From contig CAYQJO010000040.1 in NCBI GenBank assembly GCA_964417785.1, positions 1 to 24,248 on the forward strand: DNA of 24,248 nucleotides, written 5' to 3'. Below are positions 8,047 to 15,974 of the stretch, in pieces (position 1 is the stretch's first letter; each line of letters begins with the position of its first letter). The DNA is from DAOTUL01 sp034437435. GTDB taxonomy: Bacteria > Chloroflexota > Anaerolineae > Aggregatilineales > Phototrophicaceae. The translations under genes were made by a program, and so were the position numbers. The notes beneath the pieces were generated by a model that was not told the origin of the DNA, made no database searches, and saw nothing but the letters and a program-made list of their open reading frames with translations.

Positions 8047-9897
8047 ATGTATGTCATCGGCACAGCGGGCCACGTCGATCACGGCAAGTCTTCACTGGTC
8101 AGGCGGCTGACCAACATAGACCCGGATCGACTGGCAGAGGAAAAAGCCCGCGCACTGACCATTGACCTCGGTTTCGCGTGGTTTGAACTCAACGGCGAGA
8201 TGGTCGGCATTGTGGATGTCCCCGGCCACCGAGACTTTGTAGAGAATATGCTGGCCGGTGTCGGTGGAATCGACGCCGTAATCCTGGTCATCGCTGCCGA
8301 TGAAGGCGTCATGCCACAAACCCGTGAACACCTCGCCATCCTTGATCTACTCAGCATTGAGAGCGGGATTATCGCCCTCTCAAAAGTTGATCTGGTCGAT
8401 GATCCCGACTGGCTGGAATTAGTCAAGCAGGATGTCCGCGAGATCGTAGCCGAAACCGTGCTGGCACAGGCTCCCATTGTGCCGGTTTCCGCCATCACCG
8501 GCGCAGGAATCGACAGCCTGTTAAACACTCTGGAATCCACGTTGGCTGCCCTACCATCGCGTCCGGCGGGTGGGCAGCCACGCATCCCGGTGGATCGTGT
8601 CTTCAGCATGAGCGGATTCGGCACCGTCATCACCGGTACATTGCTCGGCGGCAGCCTGAATGTCGGTGACGAGATCGAACTCCAACCGGGCGACCATCGC
8701 GGACGGGTACGCGGCCTGCAGAGCTACAAACAGACGGTGGAAACCGCACAACCTGGCAGCCGTGTCGCAGTTAACATTTCCGGTGTAGATAAGCACGACG
8801 TCGCACGCGGTCATGTTCTGACCTATCTCGGCAGAATCACACCGACACGCATGATTGACGTCCAGTTTCGCCACCTGCCCGACGCCGACCGCCCTCTCAA
8901 GCACAATACAGAAGTCAAGGTGTTTGTCGGTGCGGCGGAATCGCTGGCCCGTGTGCGTCTGTTAAACGATGAAACACTGGCACCGGGCGCAACCGGATGG
9001 CTGCAACTACGCTTATCCGATCCGCTCGCAGTGGCTCGCGGCGACCGTTATATTCTGCGCTACCCGTCACCGCCACAGACTATCGGCGGCGGTCTGGTGG
9101 TCGAAGCACGTCCGCAGCGCCGCTGGAAACGCTTTCAACCGCACATTATCCAGCACCTCGAAACGCTCTTGCAGGGGACACCAGCAGAACGATTGGCACA
9201 GGCCGCAGATGGCCGTGAACCTATCAGTTGGGCCAGACTGCAAGAGGCGACCGATACCGATGAGCAGGCGTTGGCCGAAGCACTCGCGCAAGACCTTGTG
9301 GTCGAAGTACAGCCAGGCAGTTATCTCTCGGCAGCCAGCTACCACAATCTACTCGACGAAATCGTGCATACCCTACACCAGTTCCACACTCAGGAACCAC
9401 TGCGTCTGGGAATGCCCCGTGAGGAAATGCGCAGCCGTCTGGGCGTTAAAGCCGGGACGCTCAATCTGCTGCTGGATGCGGTTAATATCCATATTGAGAA
9501 TAATTTGCTGCGACTGCCCGATCACGTTGTACGCTTCACACCGGAGCAGCAGAAACGGATCGATGAGCTTACCCGATACCCGGCCTATACCCCACCGGGC
9601 ATGGCGGACGCCGCCAGCATCGTTGGCGACAGGGTGCTGCGGGCACTCATCGATCTGGGTGAATATGTACAGGTCAAAGGCGATGTCATCCTGTCGCGGA
9701 CGGCCTACGAAGACATGGTGGCCGGCACCCTGGACATCATCGATAGCCAGGGCAACGTCGATGCCAGAGGCTTACGCGACCGTTTTAACACCAGCCGTAA
9801 GTACGCTATCGCACTGCTGGAACACCTGGACAGCCAGGGGGTCACCCGGCGTGTTGGCGATGAGCGGGTGCGCGGACGCACCCCCTGGCCGGTCTAA
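8047..9897 (+). CDS. selB: Selenocysteine-specific translation elongation factor SelB
   Basis: This GTPase delivers Sec-tRNA to UGA codons marked by a SECIS hairpin. The 616-residue protein has the G domain first: GTAGHVDHGKSS (5-16), the switch I threonine in ALTIDLGFAW (36-45), DVPGH (57-61), and SKVD as the guanine-specificity motif. EF-Tu-like beta-barrel domains follow, with RIPVDRVFSMSGFGTVITGT marking domain II. The C-terminal 230 residues look like the winged-helix repeats that bind SECIS RNA (WKRFQPHIIQ onward, then SRKYAIALLEHLDSQGVTRR). The G domain and C-terminal repeats distinguish it from EF-Tu. An upstream in-frame extension to 7906 exists but lies inside the coiled-coil gene; the ATG at 8047 begins the conserved MYVIGTAGHVDHG. 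No selA, selC, selD or selenoprotein gene is in the window. Confidence 0.92.
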   Translation: MYVIGTAGHVDHGKSSLVRRLTNIDPDRLAEEKARALTIDLGFAWFELNGEMVGIVDVPGHRDFVENMLAGVGGIDAVILVIAADEGVMPQTREHLAILDLLSIESGIIALSKVDLVDDPDWLELVKQDVREIVAETVLAQAPIVPVSAITGAGIDSLLNTLESTLAALPSRPAGGQPRIPVDRVFSMSGFGTVITGTLLGGSLNVGDEIELQPGDHRGRVRGLQSYKQTVETAQPGSRVAVNISGVDKHDVARGHVLTYLGRITPTRMIDVQFRHLPDADRPLKHNTEVKVFVGAAESLARVRLLNDETLAPGATGWLQLRLSDPLAVARGDRYILRYPSPPQTIGGGLVVEARPQRRWKRFQPHIIQHLETLLQGTPAERLAQAADGREPISWARLQEATDTDEQALAEALAQDLVVEVQPGSYLSAASYHNLLDEIVHTLHQFHTQEPLRLGMPREEMRSRLGVKAGTLNLLLDAVNIHIENNLLRLPDHVVRFTPEQQKRIDELTRYPAYTPPGMADAASIVGDRVLRALIDLGEYVQVKGDVILSRTAYEDMVAGTLDIIDSQGNVDARGLRDRFNTSRKYAIALLEHLDSQGVTRRVGDERVRGRTPWPV

Positions 9898-10917
9898 CTA
9901 ACGCCGGTACTCATCGCCGCAATCACCTATGATCTTGTAGAGGTCGTTGCCTGTGTCCGTGACATCGTGGATGGCATCCAGGTCTTTGGTGTCCAGTTCA
10001 AAGTCGAACACACGCACCGTCTCCTCACGATGTTCCGATACACTCAGCCGGGTGCCGACGATGACACCAGCCACCGCTGGCTTATCCACCACATAGCGGA
10101 CAGCGATATTGGCGATAGAAACGCCGTATTTATCCGCGATCCCGCGCATCGTCTGCAATAATTCCTGGAACAGCGCCCAATCGCCCCACATATCGATGAT
10201 GCGCTTGTATTTGCGCAGGCTGGCCGTATCCAGTTGCGCATCCGTCGGTTCTGGCTGGCCCAGGAAGCGATCTGTCAGCAGGCCACCGGCCAGCGCACCG
10301 TAAGCGAAGATCACCAGACCGCTGTCCTCAAACAACGGCACCATCTTCACTTCGGGACGCTGATCGATCACAGAATATTGAACCTGGTTCGACGAAATAC
10401 GCACGCCGTTTGTCATAATGTTCTCGACGTGGCGGGTGTCGAAGTTGGTCAATCCCAGATGCCGGATTTTGCCCTCTATCACCATGTAAGACAGGTGGTT
10501 CACGGCGCTCAGGTAGCCAGAGTCACGGTATTCCCACCAGTGAAACTGCATCATATCCAGCACATCCACCTGCATTCGCTGCATCGACAGATCGACGGCT
10601 TCTTCCACCACCTCCCGCGTGATGCGGATCGGGCGCGGCACCCACTTGGTAAATGCCAGCATATCGTTCAGGGCGTCATCGCCATGCTTCGCTTTCAATT
10701 GCTTACGCAACTGCGCAATAAACTCCTCTGCCGGGCCATAATGGTCGGCAAGGTCCCAGGTCGTGAAACCCGCCTCATGGTAAGCGATCATATCGTCAAT
10801 CGCAGCATTGGGGTCTATCTCGCCATGTGCGCCAGACACCTGCCAAAGTCCGTTCAAGATACGGCAAATCTTCATGTCGTCCCGCAGCACAGTATAGGCG
10901 CTATCCGGTAAGGCCAT
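9898..10917 (-). CDS. Aldo/keto reductase family oxidoreductase
   Basis: This NADPH-dependent TIM-barrel oxidoreductase has 339 residues. The AKR catalytic tetrad is readable: Asp55 and Tyr60 in WDLADHYGPAEEF, Lys91 in FTKW and His126 in QFHWWEY. The typical C-terminal cofactor segment VAGVIVGTRLSVSEHREE is present. The frame is open back to 10977, but GGAGGG stands 6 bases before the ATG at 10917, so I chose that start; the upstream stretch (MPIIIMLYNRFF) is not typical. The substrate is unknown. The stop codon (9898-9900) touches the selB stop (9895-9897) with no base between, so no terminator fits between these convergent genes. Confidence 0.88.
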   Translation of the reverse strand: MALPDSAYTVLRDDMKICRILNGLWQVSGAHGEIDPNAAIDDMIAYHEAGFTTWDLADHYGPAEEFIAQLRKQLKAKHGDDALNDMLAFTKWVPRPIRITREVVEEAVDLSMQRMQVDVLDMMQFHWWEYRDSGYLSAVNHLSYMVIEGKIRHLGLTNFDTRHVENIMTNGVRISSNQVQYSVIDQRPEVKMVPLFEDSGLVIFAYGALAGGLLTDRFLGQPEPTDAQLDTASLRKYKRIIDMWGDWALFQELLQTMRGIADKYGVSIANIAVRYVVDKPAVAGVIVGTRLSVSEHREETVRVFDFELDTKDLDAIHDVTDTGNDLYKIIGDCGDEYRR

Positions 10918-11023
10918 CGCTTGCCCTCCAATTCTTCGCAGAAAAAACCGATTGTAAAGCATGATGATTATGGGCAATTAAACGGTTATGATAAGGGTCT
11001 AATTCCAGAAAGGACCTCATACC

Positions 11024-11806
11024 ATGCTGACCTTTGTCCACCTGAGCGACACACATATTCACGCTGATCCAACATTTACCGGCAGCATTGTTCCCTTCAC
11101 CTCACGATCACGGGTCAAACATCTGATTGACCGAATTAACAGCCTGCCCTTTGCAGTCGATTTCGTGCTGCACACCGGCGACATCATGACCGATCCCGAA
11201 GACCCACAGGCCTATGCTACCGCACGTCGCATCCTGAACCAGCTTAAGCCGCCGGTCTACTACATCCCCGGCAATCATGACCGCACCGAATGGGTCCAGC
11301 GGGTGCTGATGGAACGTGAGACCGTGCAGGCAAACCTGGACTACAGCTTTGTACACAAAGGCGTCCAGTTCGTCTGCCTGGATTCGTCCCAACCGGAGAC
11401 TGCTGTAGGCCACCTTGCACCGGAACAATTGGCATGGCTGGATCGTCAGCTTGACAGCGACGATCAACGACATCTGGTGGTCGCCGTCCACCATCACCCG
11501 TTACCATCAGGCGCTCCCTGGTTAGATCATATCGTGCTGGAAAATGGTATCGAACTGCACCAACGCCTGCTGGATGTACGCCATCGGCTGCGTGGGGTGT
11601 TTTACGGCCACATCCACGAGAGCATGGTCACCGTCCGCGATGGGATCAGCTACTACAGTGTGCCGAGTGGCTGGTTCCAGACGCAGACCTGGCCCGACCA
11701 GGAAGAACCAACCGGCGATCCCAACAGCCAACCGGGCTTCAACCTGGTCACGCTGACCGAAACAGACACGTTTATTCGCCAGTATCGTTTGCTCATACCC
11801 GGCTAA
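11024..11806 (+). CDS. Calcineurin-like metallophosphoesterase (cyclic nucleotide phosphodiesterase-like)
   Basis: This 260-residue protein carries all five metallophosphoesterase motifs in order: HLSDTHIH (Asp9, His11), HTGDI, GNHDRTEW, HHHPLPSGAPW and YGHIHES. This spacing matches the class III phosphodiesterase group (CpdA/Icc, Rv0805, GpdQ), which uses a dinuclear metal centre on cyclic nucleotides or phosphodiesters. No signal peptide is seen, so it should act in the cytoplasm. AAAGGA at 11009-11014 supports the start. It precedes the sugar ABC importer by about 150 bases, but a separate promoter lies between them, so a shared role is only a possibility. Substrate cannot be decided from sequence. 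Confidence 0.85.
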   Translation: MLTFVHLSDTHIHADPTFTGSIVPFTSRSRVKHLIDRINSLPFAVDFVLHTGDIMTDPEDPQAYATARRILNQLKPPVYYIPGNHDRTEWVQRVLMERETVQANLDYSFVHKGVQFVCLDSSQPETAVGHLAPEQLAWLDRQLDSDDQRHLVVAVHHHPLPSGAPWLDHIVLENGIELHQRLLDVRHRLRGVFYGHIHESMVTVRDGISYYSVPSGWFQTQTWPDQEEPTGDPNSQPGFNLVTLTETDTFIRQYRLLIPG

Positions 11807-11897
11807 CAAAGTTAACATACCGTTGAGTCTGTCTTGCGATTCCGGGTGCAAAAGTTTAAGCCAAGAATAAGAGCCGACTAAGGATGGTGGTCCGGCG

Positions 11898-11925
11898 TTG
11901 TAAAGCGTACCGGCGTCAGTACAAT
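11898..11925 (+). promoter_or_regulatory. Candidate promoter for the sugar ABC importer
   Basis: TTGTAA (11898-11903), a 16-base spacer and TACAAT (11920-11925). The -10 overlaps the possible start codon at 11924. If this promoter is used, translation must begin downstream, at the ATG at 11954. Confidence 0.5.
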
Positions 11926-11939
11926 GTTATCGGTTAACA
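11925..11939. promoter_or_regulatory. Palindrome at the importer transcription start (possible operator)
   Basis: TGTTA-TCGGT-TAACA is a 5+5-bp inverted repeat directly after the -10 hexamer, the usual place for a repressor site. A related GTTAACA also occurs at 11811-11817. The short arms make this a weak call and no regulator gene is nearby. Confidence 0.25.
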
Positions 11940-11953
11940 CTGTGGTGCTTCCG

Positions 11954-13594
11954 ATGACCCTATTTAACAGTCGGCGCGGTCGCGTCGTTCTCGAAAACAT
12001 AGTCGCTTATCTCTTCCTGGCACCTGCCGGGTTCATCATCTTCCTGTTCGGGTTGTTCCCGGTGGGCTTTGCGTTCTTCGTGAGTCTGCACCGCTGGCGG
12101 CGCTTCCCGGACGAATTTCGCGGCCTGGATAACTACGTTGACGCACTTGGCAACTTCGGCTATGTGATATTCTTCTGGCTGTCATTGGGACTGGTCTATT
12201 TCGCCCTGACCACATTGATGCGACTGCTGCGCGAGACCGCCGATGACCGACGCGGCCTCGTTTTCCTGCTCCCAGGGGCCGCGATTGCCGCGTCCATTAC
12301 GACATTCATGCACTGGTTCTTCCTACTGCTGCCGGTCGTTCTGGATGTCCCGCGTCGTTTGCGCGGGCAGGCCATCAGCCAGGGCATCTTCGTCGATGAA
12401 TTCTTCGCCAGCTTCCGCTTCCCTGAAGTGCTGAACGCCGCCGATACCCTGTGGCTCACGTTGATCGCTGCCCTGGCTATCAGTGTCATTCTGCTGCGAT
12501 TGATCCAAACACCGGCCAACGGACGGTATTTGTTTCTGGGCGTCTTGATCGCTATCGGATTTATCGCGGGTTACTTTCTGTTGGACCTCACCCTGGGTGA
12601 AATCAATGTTGCCATCGATGAAGCACGCACTGACGGCGAATCGCTGCCTGTCTGGTCGCAGATCATTCTGATCAGCCTGGGTGTGGGTTTCCTGTTTCTG
12701 GCGTACCGGCTGTGGAACGGCGCGGTCGCCGTTGACGAGGATCGACGCTTCTTTGTGCGCGGTGTGACCGTTGTCGCGCTGCTTCTGGGGGCCTATCTGC
12801 TGGTTGTTCACCTGCCACAGGCCCTGGCCGAAGCCGACGACGACGTTTTGCAGGGATTCGGCGTGACGGTGATGTATTCGCTGGGGTCGGTGCCGATCCA
12901 ACTGGCACTGGGGTTGGGTCTCGCCGTCCTGCTGTTCCAGAATATCAAAGGCCGTGCCTTCTTCCGCGTTGTTTACTTTCTGCCCTATATCACACCCTTC
13001 GTCGCCTCATCCGTGATCTTCGCGCTGTTATTCTCTCATCGCAGTGGCGCACCGGCCAACCAGCTTTTGACCAGCCTGGGATTGGATACTCAGACATGGC
13101 TGCTCGAACCGACCGGCATCAACAAGATACTCTTTGGCGATGGCATCCCGGATATTCTTGCCGGACCGGGATTGGCCCTGGTCGTCATCATCATTTACAA
13201 CATCTGGGTGTTCGCCGGATACAGCACAGTTATTTTCCTGGCCGGACTGGGCAACATTCCCAAAGAACTATACGAGGCGGCCCGGATTGACGGCGCATCC
13301 GGCTGGCGGGTTTTCCGCCATATCACGCTGCCACTGCTCTCACCGACGACCTTCTTCTTGATGCTGATTGCCACCATCGGCACATTCCAGGCATTCACTC
13401 AAATCTTCCTGATGCGCCGTGCCGGTGCTTACGACGCCGTTGATACCATCAATATTTACATCTATCAGGAAATCCGCGACACCAATCCGGACTACGCCTA
13501 CGGCTCAGCGATGGCGTTCGTCCTGTTCGCCGTAATCCTGGCGTTGACCCTGTTCCAGAATCGTATATTGGGGCGGAAAGTGTTCTATGGCTGA
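11954..13594 (+). CDS. Sugar ABC transporter permease, MalF-like, with extra multi-helix insertion
   Basis: This inner-membrane permease has 546 residues, against about 290-320 for common sugar permeases. The N-terminus is normal (first helix about 16-38, then HRWRRFPDEFRGLDNY). A hydrophobic block of about 230 residues (roughly 65-298) with about six further helices then separates GLDNY from the standard core. The core starts at about 301 (GFGVTVMYSLG) and carries the EAA loop YEAARIDGASGWRVFRHITL that docks the ATPase, ending ILGRKVFYG. MalF of E. coli is also enlarged, but by a periplasmic domain; here the extra part is largely membrane-embedded. An in-frame ATG at 11924 would add 10 residues, but a candidate -10 overlaps it. 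The next permease overlaps the 3' end by 8 bases. Confidence 0.85.
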   Translation: MTLFNSRRGRVVLENIVAYLFLAPAGFIIFLFGLFPVGFAFFVSLHRWRRFPDEFRGLDNYVDALGNFGYVIFFWLSLGLVYFALTTLMRLLRETADDRRGLVFLLPGAAIAASITTFMHWFFLLLPVVLDVPRRLRGQAISQGIFVDEFFASFRFPEVLNAADTLWLTLIAALAISVILLRLIQTPANGRYLFLGVLIAIGFIAGYFLLDLTLGEINVAIDEARTDGESLPVWSQIILISLGVGFLFLAYRLWNGAVAVDEDRRFFVRGVTVVALLLGAYLLVVHLPQALAEADDDVLQGFGVTVMYSLGSVPIQLALGLGLAVLLFQNIKGRAFFRVVYFLPYITPFVASSVIFALLFSHRSGAPANQLLTSLGLDTQTWLLEPTGINKILFGDGIPDILAGPGLALVVIIIYNIWVFAGYSTVIFLAGLGNIPKELYEAARIDGASGWRVFRHITLPLLSPTTFFLMLIATIGTFQAFTQIFLMRRAGAYDAVDTINIYIYQEIRDTNPDYAYGSAMAFVLFAVILALTLFQNRILGRKVFYG

Positions 13595-14486
13595 TACAAC
13601 ATTGGTACGAGAGACCGTAAAGGCACCGTCAAAACCCATCAACCTCGGCAAGATTACCACCTATGTTCTGCTTGGTTTCGGCACCATTCTGGCTGTGCTG
13701 CCCTTCATCTGGATGATTAACTGGTCCCTGATGACCAACGTTGAAGTCACCATCGGGCGCTTTGTCCCGCGTGAACTGAACTTTGAAAATTACAGTGTCG
13801 CCTGGAACCAATCCAACTTCTCACAATACATGTGGAACAGCGCCCGCATTACCGTTATCACCATCACCGGGCTGCTGATGTTTTGCATCCCGGCAGCCTA
13901 TGCCTTCGCTCGGATGCGCTTCCTGGGCCGCAATGTGTTGTTTGCAGCCATGCTGGCAACGCTGATGATCCCCGACATCGTGACGCTTATTCCCAATTTT
14001 CTCACGGTTATCTGGATCAGTCGCCTGAGTACCGATGTATTCGGGCCGGCAGCCGCCTGGATGGATAGCTGGCCTGCGCTGACGATCCCGTTCATGGCTT
14101 CAGCCTTCACCATCTTTCTTCTGCGCCAGTTTTTCGCCCAGATACCGGACGATCTGTGGGATGCCGCCCGCATCGATGGGGCCGGTCATCTGCGCTTCCT
14201 GATTTCGGTTGTCGTTCCGCTGTCGCGTGCGCCCATCGCCACTGTTGTGACCTTCGCTTTCATCGGATCATGGAATTCACTGCTGTGGCCGCTCCTGGTG
14301 GTACAGACGGACGACTGGCGACCGGTCGCCTTCGGTTTGACCAAGTTTGTGCAAACCGATGCTGGCGACGAATTTCACCTGCAAATGGCGGCGTCGGTCA
14401 TCATGATCCTGCCGATTCTGGTGTTGTACTTCTTCACCCAGCGGGAGTTCACCGAAGGCATTGCCAGTTCAGGACTTAAAGGATAG
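13587..14486 (+). CDS. Sugar ABC transporter permease, MalG-like
   Basis: This second permease has 299 residues, the usual length for MalG/UgpE-type proteins. It has a cytoplasmic N-terminal tail, a first helix (about 24-44, LLGFGTILAVLPFIWMINWS), the periplasmic segment with PRELNFENY, and four to five more helices. The EAA motif reads LWDAARIDGAGHLRFLISVVVPL and contacts the ATPase. The C-terminal FFTQREFTEGIASSGLKG is typical of the family. It overlaps the MalF-like gene by 8 bases, indicating translational coupling. Together with the binding protein downstream it makes an importer lacking its own ATPase. In many bacteria such systems share an MsmK/UgpC-type ATPase encoded elsewhere. Confidence 0.9.
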   Translation: MADTTLVRETVKAPSKPINLGKITTYVLLGFGTILAVLPFIWMINWSLMTNVEVTIGRFVPRELNFENYSVAWNQSNFSQYMWNSARITVITITGLLMFCIPAAYAFARMRFLGRNVLFAAMLATLMIPDIVTLIPNFLTVIWISRLSTDVFGPAAAWMDSWPALTIPFMASAFTIFLLRQFFAQIPDDLWDAARIDGAGHLRFLISVVVPLSRAPIATVVTFAFIGSWNSLLWPLLVVQTDDWRPVAFGLTKFVQTDAGDEFHLQMAASVIMILPILVLYFFTQREFTEGIASSGLKG

Positions 14487-14493
14487 GACCCTC

Positions 14494-14521
14494 CATCGCC
14501 GAATTGGCGATGTTTCGTTTT
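14494..14521 (+). terminator. Intercistronic hairpin between permease and binding protein
   Basis: Perfect 7-bp stem CATCGCC/GGCGATG (14494-14500 with 14506-14512), loop GAATT, then TTTCGTTTT. A second hairpin follows (CCGGCA/TGCCGG, 14525-14530 with 14539-14544). It could partially terminate, or protect the 3' end of the permease message. Confidence 0.55.
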
Positions 14522-14550
14522 AATCCGGCACGAGGGTTTGCCGGGATTGA

Positions 14551-14564
14551 TTGTATACGTACAA
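14551..14564. repeat. Palindrome TTGTA-TACG-TACAA before the binding protein gene
   Basis: A perfect 5+5-bp inverted repeat lies 15 bases before the start codon at 14580 and just upstream of the AAAGGAG ribosome site. It may be an operator or an RNA hairpin that gates translation. No clear promoter accompanies it. Confidence 0.3.
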
Positions 14565-14579
14565 ACAAAGGAGTGCATA

Positions 14580-15923
14580 ATGCGTAAGACATTCTTCGCA
14601 ATACTGGTCATCGCGCTGGTCGCCATGAGCGTCAGTCTGGTGGCTGCTCAGGACAGCACGCTCGCCGATGTCGATCCAACCGGTGTTGTCATCGAATACT
14701 GGCACGAATGGGATGGTCAGCAGCAGGTCGGCATCGACGCCGTGATCGCTCTGTTCGAAGAGACCAACGAATTCGGTATCACCGTCGAGCAGCAGCCTCT
14801 CGGCAGCAGCGGCAACGTCCGCGAGCAGTTCAGCACCGGCATCATCAGCGGTGAACTGCCCAATCTGGTCGGTGCCACCTTCGTCGGCGACGCCATGAGC
14901 TACTATCTGGACGGCGTGGTCGTTCCGCTCGACGATTACTACAACGACCCGGTTTACGGCTTCTCCGAAGAAGAACTTGAGAACCTGAACCAGCAGCTTC
15001 TCGACATCAACCGTCCGGCGGCTGAACCCTTCAACGGTCAGCTTCTGGCGTGGCCCATTGGTTACTCTGCCAATGTGCTGTCGGTCAACCTGGACATGCT
15101 GGAAGAACTCGGCTTTGACGGCCCCCCCACCACACTCGAAGACATGCGTGAGCAGGCTTGCGCCGCCAACGAACTGACCACCGAAGACGGTGGCGACGTT
15201 CAGGGCTTCCCGCTGCGCACCAGCGCCAGCGACCTGTACAGCTTCATTATCACCAACGGCGGCTATATCTGGGAAGACGGTCAATACAACTTCACCAATG
15301 ACGGCACCATCGAAGTATTGCAGTTCTTCGCCGACCTATACGCTGATGGCTGCGCCTACATCCCCGACGGTCCCTTCGTCAACACCGCTGACTTCGCCTT
15401 CGGCCTGAATCCGTTCGCCGTCGGTTCCAGCGTGGGTATTCCCTTCATTCGTGGCGACATCGAAGACAGTGGCAGTGGCATCGAAAACTGGATCAACACC
15501 TCGGTTCCCTGGGCAGAGGGCAACCGCACCGTCCAGGCTTACCTGCGCAGCATGGGTCTGGTCGTTGCCACACCAGAAGAGCAGCTTGCGACCTGGCTGT
15601 TCCTGAAGTTCCTTGCCAGCCCCGAAGCTCAGGTTATCTGGACCGAAGCTGCCACCTACTTCCCCTACACCCAGTCCGGACTCGACGGTCTGAGTGAAGA
15701 CTTCATCACCAACAACCCGCAGTTCGACTCCATGCGCCAACTGCTGGTGAGTGGCGAAGTCAACCTGTGGAGTTCACCGGTTCACATCGGCGACACCCAG
15801 GTTGGTGAAGTCGTCGAAGAGATGATTGTTGCCATCACCACCGGCGGTGCCGATGTGATGGAAGCAGCCCAGGAAGCTGAGGAACTCGCCAACGAGATTC
15901 TCGAAGAAGCGGCCATGGGCTAA
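14580..15923 (+). CDS. Extracellular sugar-binding protein of ABC importer (family 1)
   Basis: This solute-binding protein has 447 residues. The signal peptide covers residues 1-22 (MRKTFF, hydrophobic core, VSLVAAQ). There is no lipobox Cys, so it is not an obvious lipoprotein. The mature N-terminus has VIEYWHEWDG, common in UgpB/MalE-type proteins, followed by GNVREQFSTGIISGELPNLV and LLAWPIGYSANVLSVN. The C-terminal lobe has TWLFLKFLASPEAQVIWTEA and the typical helical end with EEMIVAITTGG. AAAGGAG at 14568-14574 fixes the start; the frame is open further upstream but without an ATG. It is the last gene of the importer, behind a possible partial terminator, and ends at a strong terminator. 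The ligand is probably an oligosaccharide or glycerol phosphate-like compound, not resolvable here. Confidence 0.9.
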   Translation: MRKTFFAILVIALVAMSVSLVAAQDSTLADVDPTGVVIEYWHEWDGQQQVGIDAVIALFEETNEFGITVEQQPLGSSGNVREQFSTGIISGELPNLVGATFVGDAMSYYLDGVVVPLDDYYNDPVYGFSEEELENLNQQLLDINRPAAEPFNGQLLAWPIGYSANVLSVNLDMLEELGFDGPPTTLEDMREQACAANELTTEDGGDVQGFPLRTSASDLYSFIITNGGYIWEDGQYNFTNDGTIEVLQFFADLYADGCAYIPDGPFVNTADFAFGLNPFAVGSSVGIPFIRGDIEDSGSGIENWINTSVPWAEGNRTVQAYLRSMGLVVATPEEQLATWLFLKFLASPEAQVIWTEAATYFPYTQSGLDGLSEDFITNNPQFDSMRQLLVSGEVNLWSSPVHIGDTQVGEVVEEMIVAITTGGADVMEAAQEAEELANEILEEAAMG

Positions 15924-15945
15924 AAGGCCAGATGCCTTGAAATCG

Positions 15946-15974
15946 AATCCCCCTCCGAATGGAGGGGGATTTTC
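15946..15974. terminator. Strong terminator between binding protein gene and murA, possibly bidirectional
   Basis: An 11-bp perfect stem AATCCCCCTCC/GGAGGGGGATT (15946-15956 with 15961-15971), loop GAAT, is followed by TTTTC on the plus strand. The T-poor other side makes it weaker for murA, whose stop codon (15973-15975) overlaps its base. Confidence 0.85.

Noticed and set aside
9866..9883. Hairpin GGGTGCG-CGGA-CGCACCC as selB terminator
   Set aside because: It is inside the selB coding region and has no T run after it.
8047..9897. EF-Tu or another translational GTPase instead of SelB
   Set aside because: The VDHGKSS P-loop, the ID motif TIDLGFAW and the long winged-helix C-terminus match SelB, and the length is far above EF-Tu.
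8969..9901. 310-codon plus-strand open frame
   Set aside because: It is an alternative frame of selB with a composition unlike real proteins (many Cys, Trp and Arg).
10234..10911. 225-codon plus-strand open frame
   Set aside because: It is antisense to the aldo/keto reductase, whose catalytic tetrad is intact; rich in His and Val as expected of a shadow frame.
14520..15284. 254-codon minus-strand open frame
   Set aside because: It is a shadow of the sugar-binding protein gene, antisense to its conserved segments, and runs through the leader hairpins.
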